Shown: positions 36,688-46,518, counted from the first letter of the stretch. The stretch: 64,000 bases of DNA from Chitinophagaceae bacterium (GCA_024103425.1 JAGFIS010000004.1:158850-222849), one strand, 5' to 3'. Numbers and translations are program-made. The notes: a model not told the origin generated them from the letters alone.

Positions 36688-37335
36688 ATGCCACTAATTG
36701 CACCCTCTTTGCTCTCGGCAGATTTTTTGAATCTGGGAAGAGACTGCAAAATGGTTGATGAAAGTGAAGCCGATTATTTTCATCTGGATATTATGGACGG
36801 ACGGTTCGTCCCGAACATCAGCTACGGTATGTCTATCATCAAGCAAATGAGAAAAACAACAAAGAAGTTTTTTGATGTCCACCTGATGATTCTCGAGCCC
36901 GAAAAATATGCTGAAGAATTCAAAAAAGCAGGGGCCGACGGACTGACAGTTCATCTCGAAGCCTGTGTACACCTGCACAGAAACCTTCAACAAATCCACG
37001 CTCTCGGAATGAGAACAGGTGTAGCCATCAACCCACATACTCCCGTTGAATTACTCAAAGATATTTTACATGATATCGACCTCGTATGTCTGATGAGTGT
37101 CAATCCGGGATTCGGAGGACAGTCATTCATTCCACACTCTTTACAGAAAATAAAGGAACTCAAAAGCCTGATTACTTCTCAAAATGCAAACACACTGATT
37201 GAAGTTGACGGAGGAGTGAATGTAGATAATGCGGCCTCCATCGTTGCGGCAGGAGCAGATGTATTAGTTGCAGGAAACGCAGTATTCTCCTCACCTGATC
37301 CGGCGGCAACCATCAGCCGGTTGAAAAGACTCTGA
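36688..37335 (+). CDS. rpe: ribulose-phosphate 3-epimerase
   Basis: 215 residues. Motifs of the family: PSLLSADFLNLG, HLDIMDGRFVPNISYG (metal His and catalytic Asp), DVHLMILEPEKY, SVNPGFGGQSFI and EVDGGVNVDNA (second catalytic Asp). It interconverts ribulose-5-phosphate and xylulose-5-phosphate in the pentose phosphate pathway. Confidence 0.97.
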   Translation: MPLIAPSLLSADFLNLGRDCKMVDESEADYFHLDIMDGRFVPNISYGMSIIKQMRKTTKKFFDVHLMILEPEKYAEEFKKAGADGLTVHLEACVHLHRNLQQIHALGMRTGVAINPHTPVELLKDILHDIDLVCLMSVNPGFGGQSFIPHSLQKIKELKSLITSQNANTLIEVDGGVNVDNAASIVAAGADVLVAGNAVFSSPDPAATISRLKRL

Positions 37336-37372
37336 TTAAGCAGCCCTTAACCCCCATCCTTTCAGAAGGAAT

Positions 37373-38188
37373 TTATTCCAGGTTTTCGTGAATCTGTCTC
37401 AATACAGGTATCGCCTGTATAATCCAGTTGGGCTCTTCAGGATCCCAGGTGTAACTCTGAATCATTACATGCCTCATTTTGGCATAGCCTTTCATGGCAT
37501 CATCATCATTGTAGAAACAATCTTTCCACTTCAGGTTGAGATTTTTATCAGACTGCAGCCCAATACCTCCCTGATAGAAATTCAGCACATTGGGTAATCC
37601 CACAAAAGAAATTCTGGTAGAGCCTCCTCTGGCATAGCCTTCGAGATAGTACTCGAGAAACTGAACGTAATCTTTACAACGCTGTAAAATCTGAGCGTCG
37701 GTTTCGGCCTGGGCAGGTTTTTGCATCCACGTGGTATTGTTGGATTCGAACGGATTGGTTTTCACATCAGGCCACCAGGTATCCGTTGCCTGGTATTTCA
37801 AAGTTGAAACCTCAGAGCCGACTGTTCTCTCTAATTGAAGCTCGCCTTCGCTGATGGCAAGAATTTTATAATCAGCACCCTGGCCTCCATTATATCTCAC
37901 GCTGATATCAGTACCGTTTCTTTCGTAAGTACCCCTAAGGGTTAGTCCTCCGGGGTTCTCTAAAATCTCACCGTTGGTCATAAATACAAGTCCCGGCATC
38001 AGGTCAACTCCGTCTTCTTTAGTCATAACATCCCGTTGCAGGGGATGTTCTGCATCTGAGAGTGTCCAGTATTGTGTCAGAATTGCGGTGGTATCGCCTG
38101 CCCTGTTGGGTGCTTCTCCGTAAGGGTTTTTATCACCCGAGCCGCAGCCGATGATAAATAATGCGGGTATAATCCATAATTTTCTCAT
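37373..38188 (-). CDS. hypothetical lipoprotein
   Basis: 271 residues from the ATG at 38188, which gives the lipoprotein signal MRKLWIIPALFIIGCGSG. A longer in-frame reading up to 38425 runs back into der on the other strand and is rejected. The N-terminal half is a small beta domain with a stress-response-like pattern (TAILTQYWTLSDAEHP ... GLVFMTNGEILENPGGLTLRGTYERNGTDISVRY). The second half is helical with conserved Trp and Tyr (FLEYYLEGYARGG). No named family is recognised. It converges on rpe. Confidence 0.75.
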   Translation of the reverse strand: MRKLWIIPALFIIGCGSGDKNPYGEAPNRAGDTTAILTQYWTLSDAEHPLQRDVMTKEDGVDLMPGLVFMTNGEILENPGGLTLRGTYERNGTDISVRYNGGQGADYKILAISEGELQLERTVGSEVSTLKYQATDTWWPDVKTNPFESNNTTWMQKPAQAETDAQILQRCKDYVQFLEYYLEGYARGGSTRISFVGLPNVLNFYQGGIGLQSDKNLNLKWKDCFYNDDDAMKGYAKMRHVMIQSYTWDPEEPNWIIQAIPVLRQIHENLE

Positions 38189-38302
38189 ACCGGTAAAGAT
38201 AAATGATTTGATTTCTGCTAAAGCATTCACAACAATGTTTTTTGGGATTAAAAGCAGAGTTTCATTAGCATTACTTTTCCGTTCTTTGCAAAAAATTTCA
38301 AA

Positions 38303-39607
38303 ATGGCCTATACAGTGGCGATAGTCGGGAGGCCCAATGTGGGCAAGAGTACATTCTTCAACAGGATGCTGGGGAAGAGAAAGGCTATTGTAGATGACCA
38401 AAGTGGAGTGACGCGCGACCGGCAATACGGTGTCGCTGAATGGACAGACAAAACATTTGATTTGATTGATACCGGCGGCTTTGTAGAAGGAAGCAGCGAT
38501 GTCTTTGAAAGAGAAATCAGAAAACAGGTACTGACTGCCATTGAAGAATCAAACGCAATTATTTTTATTACCGATGTAACTACGGGTATAACGGGCCCTG
38601 ATAACGAAGTAGCTGATTTGCTGAGAAGATCTGAAAAGCCTGTATATCTGGTAGTTAACAAAGTAGATAACTACGAACGGCAGTTAGATGCAGCCGAGTT
38701 TTATTCGCTCGGATTTGAAAAGGTTTTCTATGTATCTGCTATTTCCGGCAGCGGGACCGGCGAACTTTTAGATGAAATCGTTAAGAACATTCCCGAAACA
38801 CCTGAGGTTACTGAAAGCCCTCTGCCCAAGTTTGCGATTATCGGTCAGCCGAATGTAGGAAAGTCATCTCTGCTGAATTCGCTGATCGGGAAAGAAAGAA
38901 CGATTGTGAGCGATATTGCCGGCACTACACGCGATGCCGTGCACACACATTATAATCAGTTTGGCAAAGAATTTATTCTGATCGATACAGCAGGCCTTCG
39001 CAGAAAAAAGAAAGTGGGTGAAGATCTGGAGTTCTATTCTGTCATTCGTGCTGTCAGAGCGATGGATGAGGCGGATGTTTGCATCATGCTGATCGATGCC
39101 GTGAACGGCATCTCTGCTCAGGACCTGAATATCTATTCAATGGCTGCCAAAAAAGGAAAAGGGATTGTGCTGTTGGTAAACAAATGGGATTTGATAGAGA
39201 AAGAAACCAACACCATGCGCGACTATGAGAAACAACTGCGTAAGAAGCTCGCCCCGTTCAACGACGTTCCCATACTTTTTACCTCCGCTACAGAGAAGAC
39301 GCGTATTTTTCAGGCAGTTGAAGCTGCAATAGATGTTTATGAAAAAAGAAAGAACAAAATACCCACTTCCAAACTCAATGAGGTAATTCAAAAGGCATTG
39401 GAGTCCTATCGCCCGCCTGTTTACAGAGGCAATGCTATCAAAATAAAATATGTAACTCAATTGCCGACTCCGGTCGTATCCTTCGCTTTCTTCTGTAATT
39501 ATCCGGAGGAAGTAAAACAGCCTTATCGCAATTATCTGGAAAATAAACTCCGGGAGAATTTTGACCTCACAGGAGTGCCTGTCAGGCTGTTTTTCAGGAA
39601 GAAATAG
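38303..39607 (+). CDS. der: ribosome biogenesis GTPase Der (EngA)
   Basis: 434 residues with two tandem GTPase domains: GRPNVGKST, DTGG and NKVD in the first (about 1-165), GQPNVGKSS, DTAGL and NKWD in the second (about 175-345), and a KH-like C-terminal domain ending FDLTGVPVRLFFRKK. Der is needed for 50S subunit assembly. The last 19 bases of the coding region plus stop are repeated at 39828-39846. Confidence 0.97.
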   Translation: MAYTVAIVGRPNVGKSTFFNRMLGKRKAIVDDQSGVTRDRQYGVAEWTDKTFDLIDTGGFVEGSSDVFEREIRKQVLTAIEESNAIIFITDVTTGITGPDNEVADLLRRSEKPVYLVVNKVDNYERQLDAAEFYSLGFEKVFYVSAISGSGTGELLDEIVKNIPETPEVTESPLPKFAIIGQPNVGKSSLLNSLIGKERTIVSDIAGTTRDAVHTHYNQFGKEFILIDTAGLRRKKKVGEDLEFYSVIRAVRAMDEADVCIMLIDAVNGISAQDLNIYSMAAKKGKGIVLLVNKWDLIEKETNTMRDYEKQLRKKLAPFNDVPILFTSATEKTRIFQAVEAAIDVYEKRKNKIPTSKLNEVIQKALESYRPPVYRGNAIKIKYVTQLPTPVVSFAFFCNYPEEVKQPYRNYLENKLRENFDLTGVPVRLFFRKK

Positions 39608-39608
39608 T

Positions 39609-39846
39609 CTTTTTCGTCGTAATTCTCAAACTTAGGGTAGCAGATTCCGGCCCCTTCCGGGCAACATGTAATAACCTGATCCGGACCGGAGGTGGTGATG
39701 CAAGGTGCCGCTCCCATGGAGCTCAATATGATTTTCTTGTATTGCTATTTCGCTCCTCCGGAGCTTCTTCTTTTAGGGCATAGATACACAACGCGCAGAA
39801 GACACACTGCAAAACTGTACGTATGTTTTTTTCAGGAAGAAATAGT
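39609..39846. repeat. hairpin-rich intergenic segment bounded by a 19-bp direct repeat
   Basis: The word TTTTTCAGGAAGAAATAGT occurs at 39590-39608 (end of der) and again at 39828-39846. Between the copies lie TCCGG-A-CCGGA (39680-39690), GCTCC-CAT-GGAGC (39710-39722) and GCTCC-TCC-GGAGC (39752-39764). GCTCC/GGAGC hairpins of this kind recur between genes in many Bacteroidota (from memory). No gene is seen in 39608-40003. Confidence 0.6.
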
Positions 39847-39967
39847 TTGTTTCTCAAATATAATTCGATCTTTTAGGGGATCTCGCGACCATTTTTCAGC
39901 ACCTCCCCTCCTCCACCAATTAGAAAAATTTCAAAATCCTTAATATTTCCCAAAATCGACACAAGTG

Positions 39968-39993
39968 CTGTTTATACTATTTTGTATAAACAG
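39968..39993. promoter_or_regulatory. candidate operator of the suf operon
   Basis: CTGTTTATAC and GTATAAACAG form a perfect 10-bp inverted repeat around TATTTT. The repeat covers the -33 TTTG at 39981-39984, so a bound protein would block RNA polymerase. The Rrf2 regulator encoded at the end of the operon is the natural candidate. Confidence 0.7.
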
Positions 39994-40011
39994 GCGATTG
40001 CGGTAAGTTTG
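39981..40011 (+). promoter_or_regulatory. suf operon promoter
   Basis: TTTG (39981-39984), 19 bases, TAAGTTTG (40004-40011): an exact match to the Bacteroidota consensus TTTG-N19-TAnnTTTG, 34 bases before sufB. Confidence 0.8.
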
Positions 40012-40045
40012 CACGATTAAAAATTAACCTTCAAAAATTAATTGA

Positions 40046-41494
40046 ATGAGTGATGAAATGCAGTTGCTCGAAGAGCGGGCAAACAGAGAGTATGAATTTG
40101 GATTTACGACAGAAATTGAAACAGACACCATTCCGAAGGGCTTAACCGAAGACACCGTTCGACTAATTTCCAAAAAGAAAAATGAACCTGAATGGCTGTT
40201 AGAATGGCGCTTGAAAGCCTATCGCCACTGGAAGACTTTGGAAATGCCGAAATGGGCACATCTGAAATATCCTGAAATTGATTTCCAGGATATTATCTAC
40301 TATGCTGCTCCTAAAACCAAGAAGGCGCAGCCCGGCAGTCTGGACGAAGTAGATCCCGAATTGCTCAAGACTTTTGATAAATTAGGCATCAGCCTGAAAG
40401 AGCAGAAAAGGTTGACCGGTGTAGCAGTGGATGTAGTGATGGACAGCGTGTCAGTAGCTACTACTTTCCAAAAACAACTGGCAGAAAAAGGAATTATCTT
40501 CTGCTCTATGAGCGAAGCGATACAGAAACACCCCGATCTGGTACGAAAGTACCTTGGTACTGTAGTGCCGATGACTGATAACTTCTTTGCAGCATTGAAC
40601 TCGGCTGTGTTCTCAGACGGATCTTTCTGCTACATTCCGAAAGGTGTGCGTTGCCCGATGGAGCTTTCTACATATTTCAGAATCAACCAGGAAAATTCAG
40701 GTCAGTTTGAAAGGACATTGATCGTAGCTGAAGACGGCGCTTATGTAAGTTACCTCGAAGGATGTACCGCTCCGCGTCGCGATGAAAATCAACTCCATGC
40801 TGCTATCGTAGAGATTCTCGCAGGCGACGAAGCCGAGGTAAAATACTCAACTGTTCAAAACTGGTATCCCGGTGATGAGAACGGCGTTGGCGGTGTTTAC
40901 AACTTCGTAACCAAGAGAGGTATGTGCCGCGGACACCACTCCAAGATCTCATGGACTCAGGTTGAAACCGGATCAGCCATCACATGGAAATATCCGAGCG
41001 TGGTGCTGAAAGGAGACTACAGTGTCGGAGAATTCTACTCTGTTGCGCTGACTACAGGAGCACAGCAAGCCGATACCGGTACCAAGATGAACCACATCGG
41101 AAAAAACACACGCAGCCGTATCGTTTCCAAAGGTATCAGTGCCGGTAAATCACAAAACAGTTACCGTGGCCTGGTTCAGGTGGCAAAAGGTGCTGAGAAT
41201 GCCAGAAACTTCTCTCAGTGCGACTCCCTGCTGCTGGGTGATAAGTGCGGTGCACATACTTTCCCTTACATAGAATCTAAAAACAATACGGCTGTTCTCG
41301 AACACGAAGCCACTACTTCCAAAATCGGAGAAGATCAGCTCTTCTACTGCGAGCAGAGAGGCATCGACGCCGAAAAAGCGGTTGCGCTCATTGTAACCGG
41401 ATTCGCAAAAGAAGTTATGCAAAACCTCCCGATGGAGTTTGCGGTAGAAGCTCAGAAACTGCTTGCCGTAAGCCTTGAAGGAAGCGTTGGTTAA
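40046..41494 (+). CDS. sufB: Fe-S cluster assembly scaffold protein SufB
   Basis: 482 residues. It contains the SufB core [57 protein letters not shown] and the end block [18 protein letters not shown]. With SufC and SufD it makes the SufBC2D scaffold on which Fe-S clusters are built. First gene of the operon, behind the promoter and operator at 39968-40011. Confidence 0.97.
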   Translation: MSDEMQLLEERANREYEFGFTTEIETDTIPKGLTEDTVRLISKKKNEPEWLLEWRLKAYRHWKTLEMPKWAHLKYPEIDFQDIIYYAAPKTKKAQPGSLDEVDPELLKTFDKLGISLKEQKRLTGVAVDVVMDSVSVATTFQKQLAEKGIIFCSMSEAIQKHPDLVRKYLGTVVPMTDNFFAALNSAVFSDGSFCYIPKGVRCPMELSTYFRINQENSGQFERTLIVAEDGAYVSYLEGCTAPRRDENQLHAAIVEILAGDEAEVKYSTVQNWYPGDENGVGGVYNFVTKRGMCRGHHSKISWTQVETGSAITWKYPSVVLKGDYSVGEFYSVALTTGAQQADTGTKMNHIGKNTRSRIVSKGISAGKSQNSYRGLVQVAKGAENARNFSQCDSLLLGDKCGAHTFPYIESKNNTAVLEHEATTSKIGEDQLFYCEQRGIDAEKAVALIVTGFAKEVMQNLPMEFAVEAQKLLAVSLEGSVG

Positions 41495-41532
41495 TCATCA
41501 TTATTCAAAAAATCTAAAATCAAGTAATACAA

Positions 41533-42297
41533 ATGTTATCCATTAAAAACATTCACGCAAACATAGAAGGCAAAGAAATTCTGAAAGGCCTCAACCTTGA
41601 AGTGAAAGCAGGTGAAGTACACGCCATTATGGGACCAAACGGTTCAGGAAAAAGTACCCTCGCATCGGTACTCGCCGGAAGAGAAGAGTACGAAGTAACA
41701 GAGGGTAAAATCGACTTTGACGGAAAAGACCTCCTCGAACTCTCTCCTGAAGAAAGGGCAAAAGAAGGTTTGTTCCTCGCTTTTCAATACCCCGTAGAAA
41801 TTCCGGGTGTAAGCACGACCAACTTTATTAAAACAGCATTGAATGAAAAGAGAAAGTATCAGGGACTTGAGCCTTTAGATGCTGCCAGCTTCCTGAAACT
41901 CATGAGAGAGAAAGCTGATTTGCTTGAGTTGGACAGATCACTCCTCAGCCGTTCACTCAACGAAGGTTTTTCAGGAGGAGAAAAGAAAAGAAATGAAATT
42001 TTCCAGATGGCAGTGCTCGACCCGAAGCTGACAATCTTAGACGAGACCGACAGCGGTCTGGATATCGACGCGCTTCGCATCGTTGCCAAAGGCGTGAATA
42101 CCTTGAGAAACGAAAGCCACGCTATCATCGTAATCACTCACTATCAGAGATTGCTGAACCACCTGCAACCCGACTTTGTACACGTTCTTATGAACGGACG
42201 CATTGTGAAATCAGGCGGTAAAGAGCTCGCTCTGGAACTCGAAGAAAAAGGTTACGATTTTATCAAAGAAGAATTGCAGGAATCAATGACTGCTTAA
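41533..42297 (+). CDS. sufC: Fe-S cluster assembly ATPase SufC
   Basis: 254 residues. An ABC-type ATPase with Walker A GPNGSGKST, signature LNEGFSGGEKKRNEI, Walker B LTILDETDSGLD and the H-loop ITHYQRLL. The D-to-ETDSGLD form is typical of SufC. It drives conformational change of the SufBD scaffold. It sits 38 bases after sufB. Confidence 0.97.
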   Translation: MLSIKNIHANIEGKEILKGLNLEVKAGEVHAIMGPNGSGKSTLASVLAGREEYEVTEGKIDFDGKDLLELSPEERAKEGLFLAFQYPVEIPGVSTTNFIKTALNEKRKYQGLEPLDAASFLKLMREKADLLELDRSLLSRSLNEGFSGGEKKRNEIFQMAVLDPKLTILDETDSGLDIDALRIVAKGVNTLRNESHAIIVITHYQRLLNHLQPDFVHVLMNGRIVKSGGKELALELEEKGYDFIKEELQESMTA

Positions 42298-42310
42298 TAT
42301 CAACAGGAAA

Positions 42311-43624
42311 ATGGACACAATCAAAACAGAATATTTAAAAGAAAAGTTTAACGAACTTCAATCTGAAACGGGAGCAAACAATTTGCAATCATGGAGGAAT
42401 GAGGGTTTCCGCACTTTTTCTGAGTTGGGACTACCTACCAGAAAAAATGAAGAGTGGAAATACACCGGCGTCAACAGATTGTTTACAAGAGACTTTGCCA
42501 TTCCGCATCAGGGCGAAGACAGCATCAGCGCTGAGATTATCAGCAAAGCGGCTATCCCCGGTGCATCAGAAATGAATCATCTGGTATTTGTAAACGGAAA
42601 GTTCAACAAAGCACTTTCTCATTTTGAAACATCAGACGATTTTGAAATCTGCACGATCGAGGAAGCATATAACGGTAAGTTTAAGGAAGACGTTGAAACC
42701 TATTTCAACAAGAGCAGTGAGGTTAAGAAAGACAGTATTCACGCACTGAATACTTCATTCATGTACGACAGCCTCTTCATCAAAGTGAAAAAAGGACACA
42801 CAGTTCCTAAACCCGTTTATCTGAATCATATCTTCGACACTACTCAGAATCACCTGCTCGCAAGTCCGAGATCGTTGATTATCGTAGAAGAAGCTGCTGA
42901 CGTTTCTATCATTGAAAGCTATTACACACACGGCAGCATGGACAGCTTCAGCAACGAGGTAGTAGAAATTATTGCGAAGGAAGACTGCCATATAGAAGCA
43001 TATAAAATTCAGAACGACAATCCTAACGGTAATCACGTTGGTACTACCAACATCCGCCAGGTTGGCAAGTGTCTCGTGAATACGGTTGTAATTTCTTTGA
43101 ACGGGGGAATGATTCGTAACAACACCGACATCATTATGGAGAAGGATGCCAACGAAGCACACATGTACGGATTATATTTCCTGAAAGGGCATACACACGT
43201 CGATAACCATACTTTGGTGGACAATCAGAAACCATTGTGCTTCAGCAATGAGTTGTACAAAGGAATTGTCGATGATTATGCAACAGGTGTCTTCAGCGGA
43301 AAAATTATTGTAAGGCCTGATGCCCAGAAGATCAATGCTTATCAGTCCAACAAAAACATCCTGCTCTCTGCTACCGGTTCTGTAAACTCAAAACCACAAT
43401 TGGAGATTTATGCCGACGACGTCAAATGTTCTCACGGCTGTACCGTAGGTCGTTTAGACGAAGAAGCGATGTTCTATCTGAGAGCGCGCGGAATCGATAA
43501 AGACAGAGCAAGGGCCATCCTTCTGAAAGCATTTGCCGACGACATCGTAGATCATATCAAATTAGAGGCTGTGAAAGAATATGTCGAAGGGCTGATCGCT
43601 GAGCGCCTAGAGCTTCACGACTAA
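42311..43624 (+). CDS. sufD: Fe-S cluster assembly protein SufD
   Basis: 437 residues. The N-terminal helical part has GLPTRKNEEWKYTGVNRLF, and the beta-helix core ends HGCTVGRLDEEAMFYLRARGIDKDRAR, the SufD signature with the conserved His and Cys. It partners SufB in the scaffold. It starts 13 bases after sufC. Confidence 0.96.
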   Translation: MDTIKTEYLKEKFNELQSETGANNLQSWRNEGFRTFSELGLPTRKNEEWKYTGVNRLFTRDFAIPHQGEDSISAEIISKAAIPGASEMNHLVFVNGKFNKALSHFETSDDFEICTIEEAYNGKFKEDVETYFNKSSEVKKDSIHALNTSFMYDSLFIKVKKGHTVPKPVYLNHIFDTTQNHLLASPRSLIIVEEAADVSIIESYYTHGSMDSFSNEVVEIIAKEDCHIEAYKIQNDNPNGNHVGTTNIRQVGKCLVNTVVISLNGGMIRNNTDIIMEKDANEAHMYGLYFLKGHTHVDNHTLVDNQKPLCFSNELYKGIVDDYATGVFSGKIIVRPDAQKINAYQSNKNILLSATGSVNSKPQLEIYADDVKCSHGCTVGRLDEEAMFYLRARGIDKDRARAILLKAFADDIVDHIKLEAVKEYVEGLIAERLELHD

Positions 43625-43647
43625 TCATTCACACCGCTCTACCCAAA

Positions 43648-44892
43648 ATGGAAGCAGTGACTAATACAATACAAACATTCGATATCGCCTCCCTGAGGAG
43701 TGAATTCCCCGTGCTGAATGTGCAGGTGAATAACAAACCTCTTGTGTATTTAGACAATGCGGCAACTGCACAGAAACCGAAGGCAGTTATTGAATCGCTG
43801 GAAGAATACTACAGGAATTACAACGCCAACATCCACCGTGGTATCCACTCGCTTGCAGAAAAAGCAACGGCAGCCTACGAGGCTACCCGGACGCAAGTAC
43901 AACACTTCCTGAATGCAGGATCGCGAGAGGAAATTATTTTCACGCGTGGTACTACAGAGTCTGTCAACTTAGTTGCGGCTGCATGGGGAAAACAATTTCT
44001 GAATGAAGGAGATGAGGTAATCATCAGCACCATGGAGCACCACAGCAATATCGTTCCATGGCAGATTATATGTGAAGAGAAAAAAGCGATACTCAAAGTC
44101 ATCCCAATTTCCGACGAAGGAGAACTGGATATGGATGCTTACCATCAATTGCTTTCGCCGAAAACAAAAATGGTAGCTGTCACACACATCTCCAACTCAC
44201 TCGGAACGATTAATCCGGTTAAAGAAATAACAGCAGCAGCACATAAAGCAGGGGCAGTTGTATTGATAGACGGTGCACAGTCCACACCGCACATGACGAT
44301 TAACGTACAAGATCTGGATTGTGACTTCTTCGCTTTCTCAGCGCACAAAGTTTACGGTCCGACCGGGGCAGGTGTGCTGTACGGTAAGAAAGCGCTTTTA
44401 GAAGCCATGCCACCTTACCAGGGAGGCGGAGAGATGATCGGAGGGGTGACGTTTGAAAAGACCACCTACAACGAACTCCCTTACAAATTCGAAGCAGGTA
44501 CTCCCAACATCGCCGACGTGATTGCTTTCGGTGCTACGCTTTCGTTCTTAAAATCAGTTGATTTAAAACTGATCCGCGAACACGAAAAGGCGCTGTTACA
44601 ATATGCTACCGAACAGATTCAAAGTGTCGGAGACATTCGCCTGATCGGTACTGCGAAGCAAAAGGCGGGAGTCGTTTCCTTCCTGATTGAAGGAGCACAT
44701 CCGCAGGACGTAGGAGTATTATTAGACCAGCAGGGCATTGCCGTACGCACAGGACATCACTGCACCCAACCGCTGATGGACAGGTTTGGTATCCCCGGAA
44801 CGGTTCGTGCATCATTTGCTATGTATAACACCTTTGAAGAAGTGGACCGCTTGGTGGCAGGTTTACAGAAAGCAAAAAAAATGTTGATTTAA
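43648..44892 (+). CDS. sufS: cysteine desulfurase SufS
   Basis: 414 residues, class V PLP enzyme of the SufS type. It has YLDNAATAQKP, NIHRGIHSLAEKAT, ISTMEHHSNIVPWQ, VDGAQSTPHM-type PLP site (LIDGAQS), the PLP Lys in AFSAHKVYGPTG and the catalytic Cys in VRTGHHCTQPLM. It releases sulfur from cysteine and hands it to SufE, whose gene follows without a gap. Confidence 0.97.
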   Translation: MEAVTNTIQTFDIASLRSEFPVLNVQVNNKPLVYLDNAATAQKPKAVIESLEEYYRNYNANIHRGIHSLAEKATAAYEATRTQVQHFLNAGSREEIIFTRGTTESVNLVAAAWGKQFLNEGDEVIISTMEHHSNIVPWQIICEEKKAILKVIPISDEGELDMDAYHQLLSPKTKMVAVTHISNSLGTINPVKEITAAAHKAGAVVLIDGAQSTPHMTINVQDLDCDFFAFSAHKVYGPTGAGVLYGKKALLEAMPPYQGGGEMIGGVTFEKTTYNELPYKFEAGTPNIADVIAFGATLSFLKSVDLKLIREHEKALLQYATEQIQSVGDIRLIGTAKQKAGVVSFLIEGAHPQDVGVLLDQQGIAVRTGHHCTQPLMDRFGIPGTVRASFAMYNTFEEVDRLVAGLQKAKKMLI

Positions 44893-45327
44893 ATGAGTGT
44901 ATCTAAGACTATTGAAGAGGTCGAACAGGAGATTGTGGAAGACTTTTCGTTGTTTGACACGTGGGAAGAGAAATACGAGTACATCATCGACATGGGCAAG
45001 AAACTACAGCCGTTAGACGATGTGCATAAAAAAGAGGAGAACATCATCAAAGGTTGTCAAAGTACCGTTTGGTTAGTTGCCGATTATCGCGACGGAAAGA
45101 TCCACTTCTCTGCCGACAGTGATGCAGTGATTGTAAAAGGATTGATCAGCATGCTGATTAGAGTACTGTCAGGACATACACCCGCAGAAATTCTCGATGC
45201 GAAAATTGAATTCATCAATACCATCGGAATGATGCAGCATCTGGCACAGACAAGAAGTAACGGACTGCTCAGTATGATTAAACAAATGAAAAACTATGCC
45301 CTTGCCTACCAGGCAGTGTCATCTTAA
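44893..45327 (+). CDS. sufE: sulfur acceptor protein SufE
   Basis: 144 residues. The acceptor Cys is in NIIKGCQSTVW, and the family motif YEYIIDMGKKLQPL precedes it. SufE takes persulfide from SufS and passes it to SufB. The ATG directly follows the sufS stop codon, so translation is probably coupled. Confidence 0.96.
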   Translation: MSVSKTIEEVEQEIVEDFSLFDTWEEKYEYIIDMGKKLQPLDDVHKKEENIIKGCQSTVWLVADYRDGKIHFSADSDAVIVKGLISMLIRVLSGHTPAEILDAKIEFINTIGMMQHLAQTRSNGLLSMIKQMKNYALAYQAVSS

Positions 45328-45339
45328 AAAACAAAAACA

Positions 45340-45651
45340 ATGGATACAGAAGCTTTAAGAGATCAGATAATTCAGGCAATAAAAACTGTCTATGACCCCG
45401 AGATTCCCGTTGATGTATGGGAGTTAGGACTCATCTACGATATTGATGTATCAGAAGACGGGAAAGTTCTGATTAACATGACCCTGACAGCACCTAGCTG
45501 TCCTTCTGCTCAGGAAATTCCGCTGGAAGTAGATCAGCAGGTAAGATCAGTTCCCGGTGTTGAAGACGTCGTGGTGAATGTAGTATGGGATCCGGCATGG
45601 GACAGAAGCATGATGAGCGAGACAGCGCTTGTAGAGCTGGGTTTTATGTAA
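45340..45651 (+). CDS. DUF59/SufT-like Fe-S assembly factor
   Basis: 103 residues, a single DUF59 domain: IKTVYDPEIPVDVWELGLIYDIDV, then NMTLTAPSCPSAQEIP with the conserved Cys, and VVWDPAWDRSMM. In suf operons this gene is often called sufT and helps cluster maturation. It is more typical of the suf branch than the DUF59 gene at 12338-12673. Confidence 0.92.
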   Translation: MDTEALRDQIIQAIKTVYDPEIPVDVWELGLIYDIDVSEDGKVLINMTLTAPSCPSAQEIPLEVDQQVRSVPGVEDVVVNVVWDPAWDRSMMSETALVELGFM

Positions 45652-45665
45652 TAAACCGTTATTAA

Positions 45666-46142
45666 ATGAAGATTTCTGCACAGGAAGAATACGGACTCCG
45701 CATCCTGCTTCAGATAGCGAGAAGCAAGGAGGGAGATAATATGAGTATTCCGGTTCTCAGTCAACTGGAAGGGCTGAGTACTGCCTATGTAGGGAAGCTG
45801 ACCGGTGTGCTTCGCAAGAGCGGTTTTATTAACAGTAATCCCGGAAATGTCGGCGGATATATTCTCGCCCGGCCTGCTGAACAGATTATGATTGCCGACG
45901 TGCTGCACGCCCTGGGAGGCTCGCTTTTTGAAAAACAGTTCTGCGATGACTTTGTCGGGAAGAACGAACTGTGCACCCACTCAGTCGACTGCTCAGTGAG
46001 ATCGTTGTGGAGAGTGATGCAACTTTCTCTGGAAAGAGTACTGAAGAGAATTACCCTTGCAGATCTGTGTGGCAACGAGCGAGAATCGACTAAGATTTTG
46101 ATGTCGTATCTCGAATCGGAATCCCAGCCGGAACTATCTTAA
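45666..46142 (+). CDS. Rrf2-family regulator of the suf operon
   Basis: 158 residues. A winged helix (EEYGLRILLQIARS ... AYVGKLTGVLRKSGFI, wing NVGGYILARP) is followed by three Cys in FCDDFVGKNELCTHSVDC (C-x9-C-x5-C), a likely Fe-S site. By analogy with IscR and SufR it would sense cluster supply and repress the operon when supply is good. It is the last suf gene, 14 bases after the DUF59 gene; the inverted repeat at 39968-39993 is its most likely target. Operator assignment is inferred. Confidence 0.9.
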   Translation: MKISAQEEYGLRILLQIARSKEGDNMSIPVLSQLEGLSTAYVGKLTGVLRKSGFINSNPGNVGGYILARPAEQIMIADVLHALGGSLFEKQFCDDFVGKNELCTHSVDCSVRSLWRVMQLSLERVLKRITLADLCGNERESTKILMSYLESESQPELS

Positions 46143-46152
46143 TCGTATTCAA

Positions 46153-46518
46153 TTACGCTTTATCAAGAAGGAAAATAACAAGAGCGAAACCAATCAACAG
46201 CACGATAAAGAGCAGCACGACAAAGACATACATCCAATTCAAATTTCCTATAGCCCGGCGTTTTTCAACTTCGGGTTTTTTATGCAATTGAAGAGCGAGA
46301 TTGGCTTCTATTTCTCTTTTTATCCTGTTTAGTTTATGGGCATCGGAAACATTGCTCAACCCTTCTGCCGCATCGCTCAGCAGGTTTGAATCGACCATTG
46401 CCATCTCTACCCTGCGCACCTCTTCTGCAGACAACTCTCCCTTCAGGTACTTCATCAGCTGCTCTTCAGAAATACCTTCGTCGTCAAAAGATAATATGTC
46501 TTCTAATTCATCAGACAT
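46153..46518 (-). CDS. putative anti-sigma factor, single membrane helix
   Basis: 121 residues. An acidic cytosolic N-terminal part (EEQLMKYLKGELSAEEVRRVEMAMVDSNLLSDAAEGL) resembles the N-terminal region of Bacteroidota anti-sigma factors and membrane TonB-related proteins, and one membrane segment lies at about 92-117. No zinc motif is seen. It follows an ECF sigma gene by 9 bases, and membrane anti-sigma factors are often encoded there. There is almost no periplasmic domain after the helix, so a signal-receiving role would need a partner. Confidence 0.65.
   Translation of the reverse strand: MSDELEDILSFDDEGISEEQLMKYLKGELSAEEVRRVEMAMVDSNLLSDAAEGLSNVSDAHKLNRIKREIEANLALQLHKKPEVEKRRAIGNLNWMYVFVVLLFIVLLIGFALVIFLLDKA

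Noticed and set aside
37373..38425. Long form of the lipoprotein gene reaching into der
   Set aside because: The internal ATG at 38188 gives a textbook lipoprotein signal; the extension overlaps der on the other strand.
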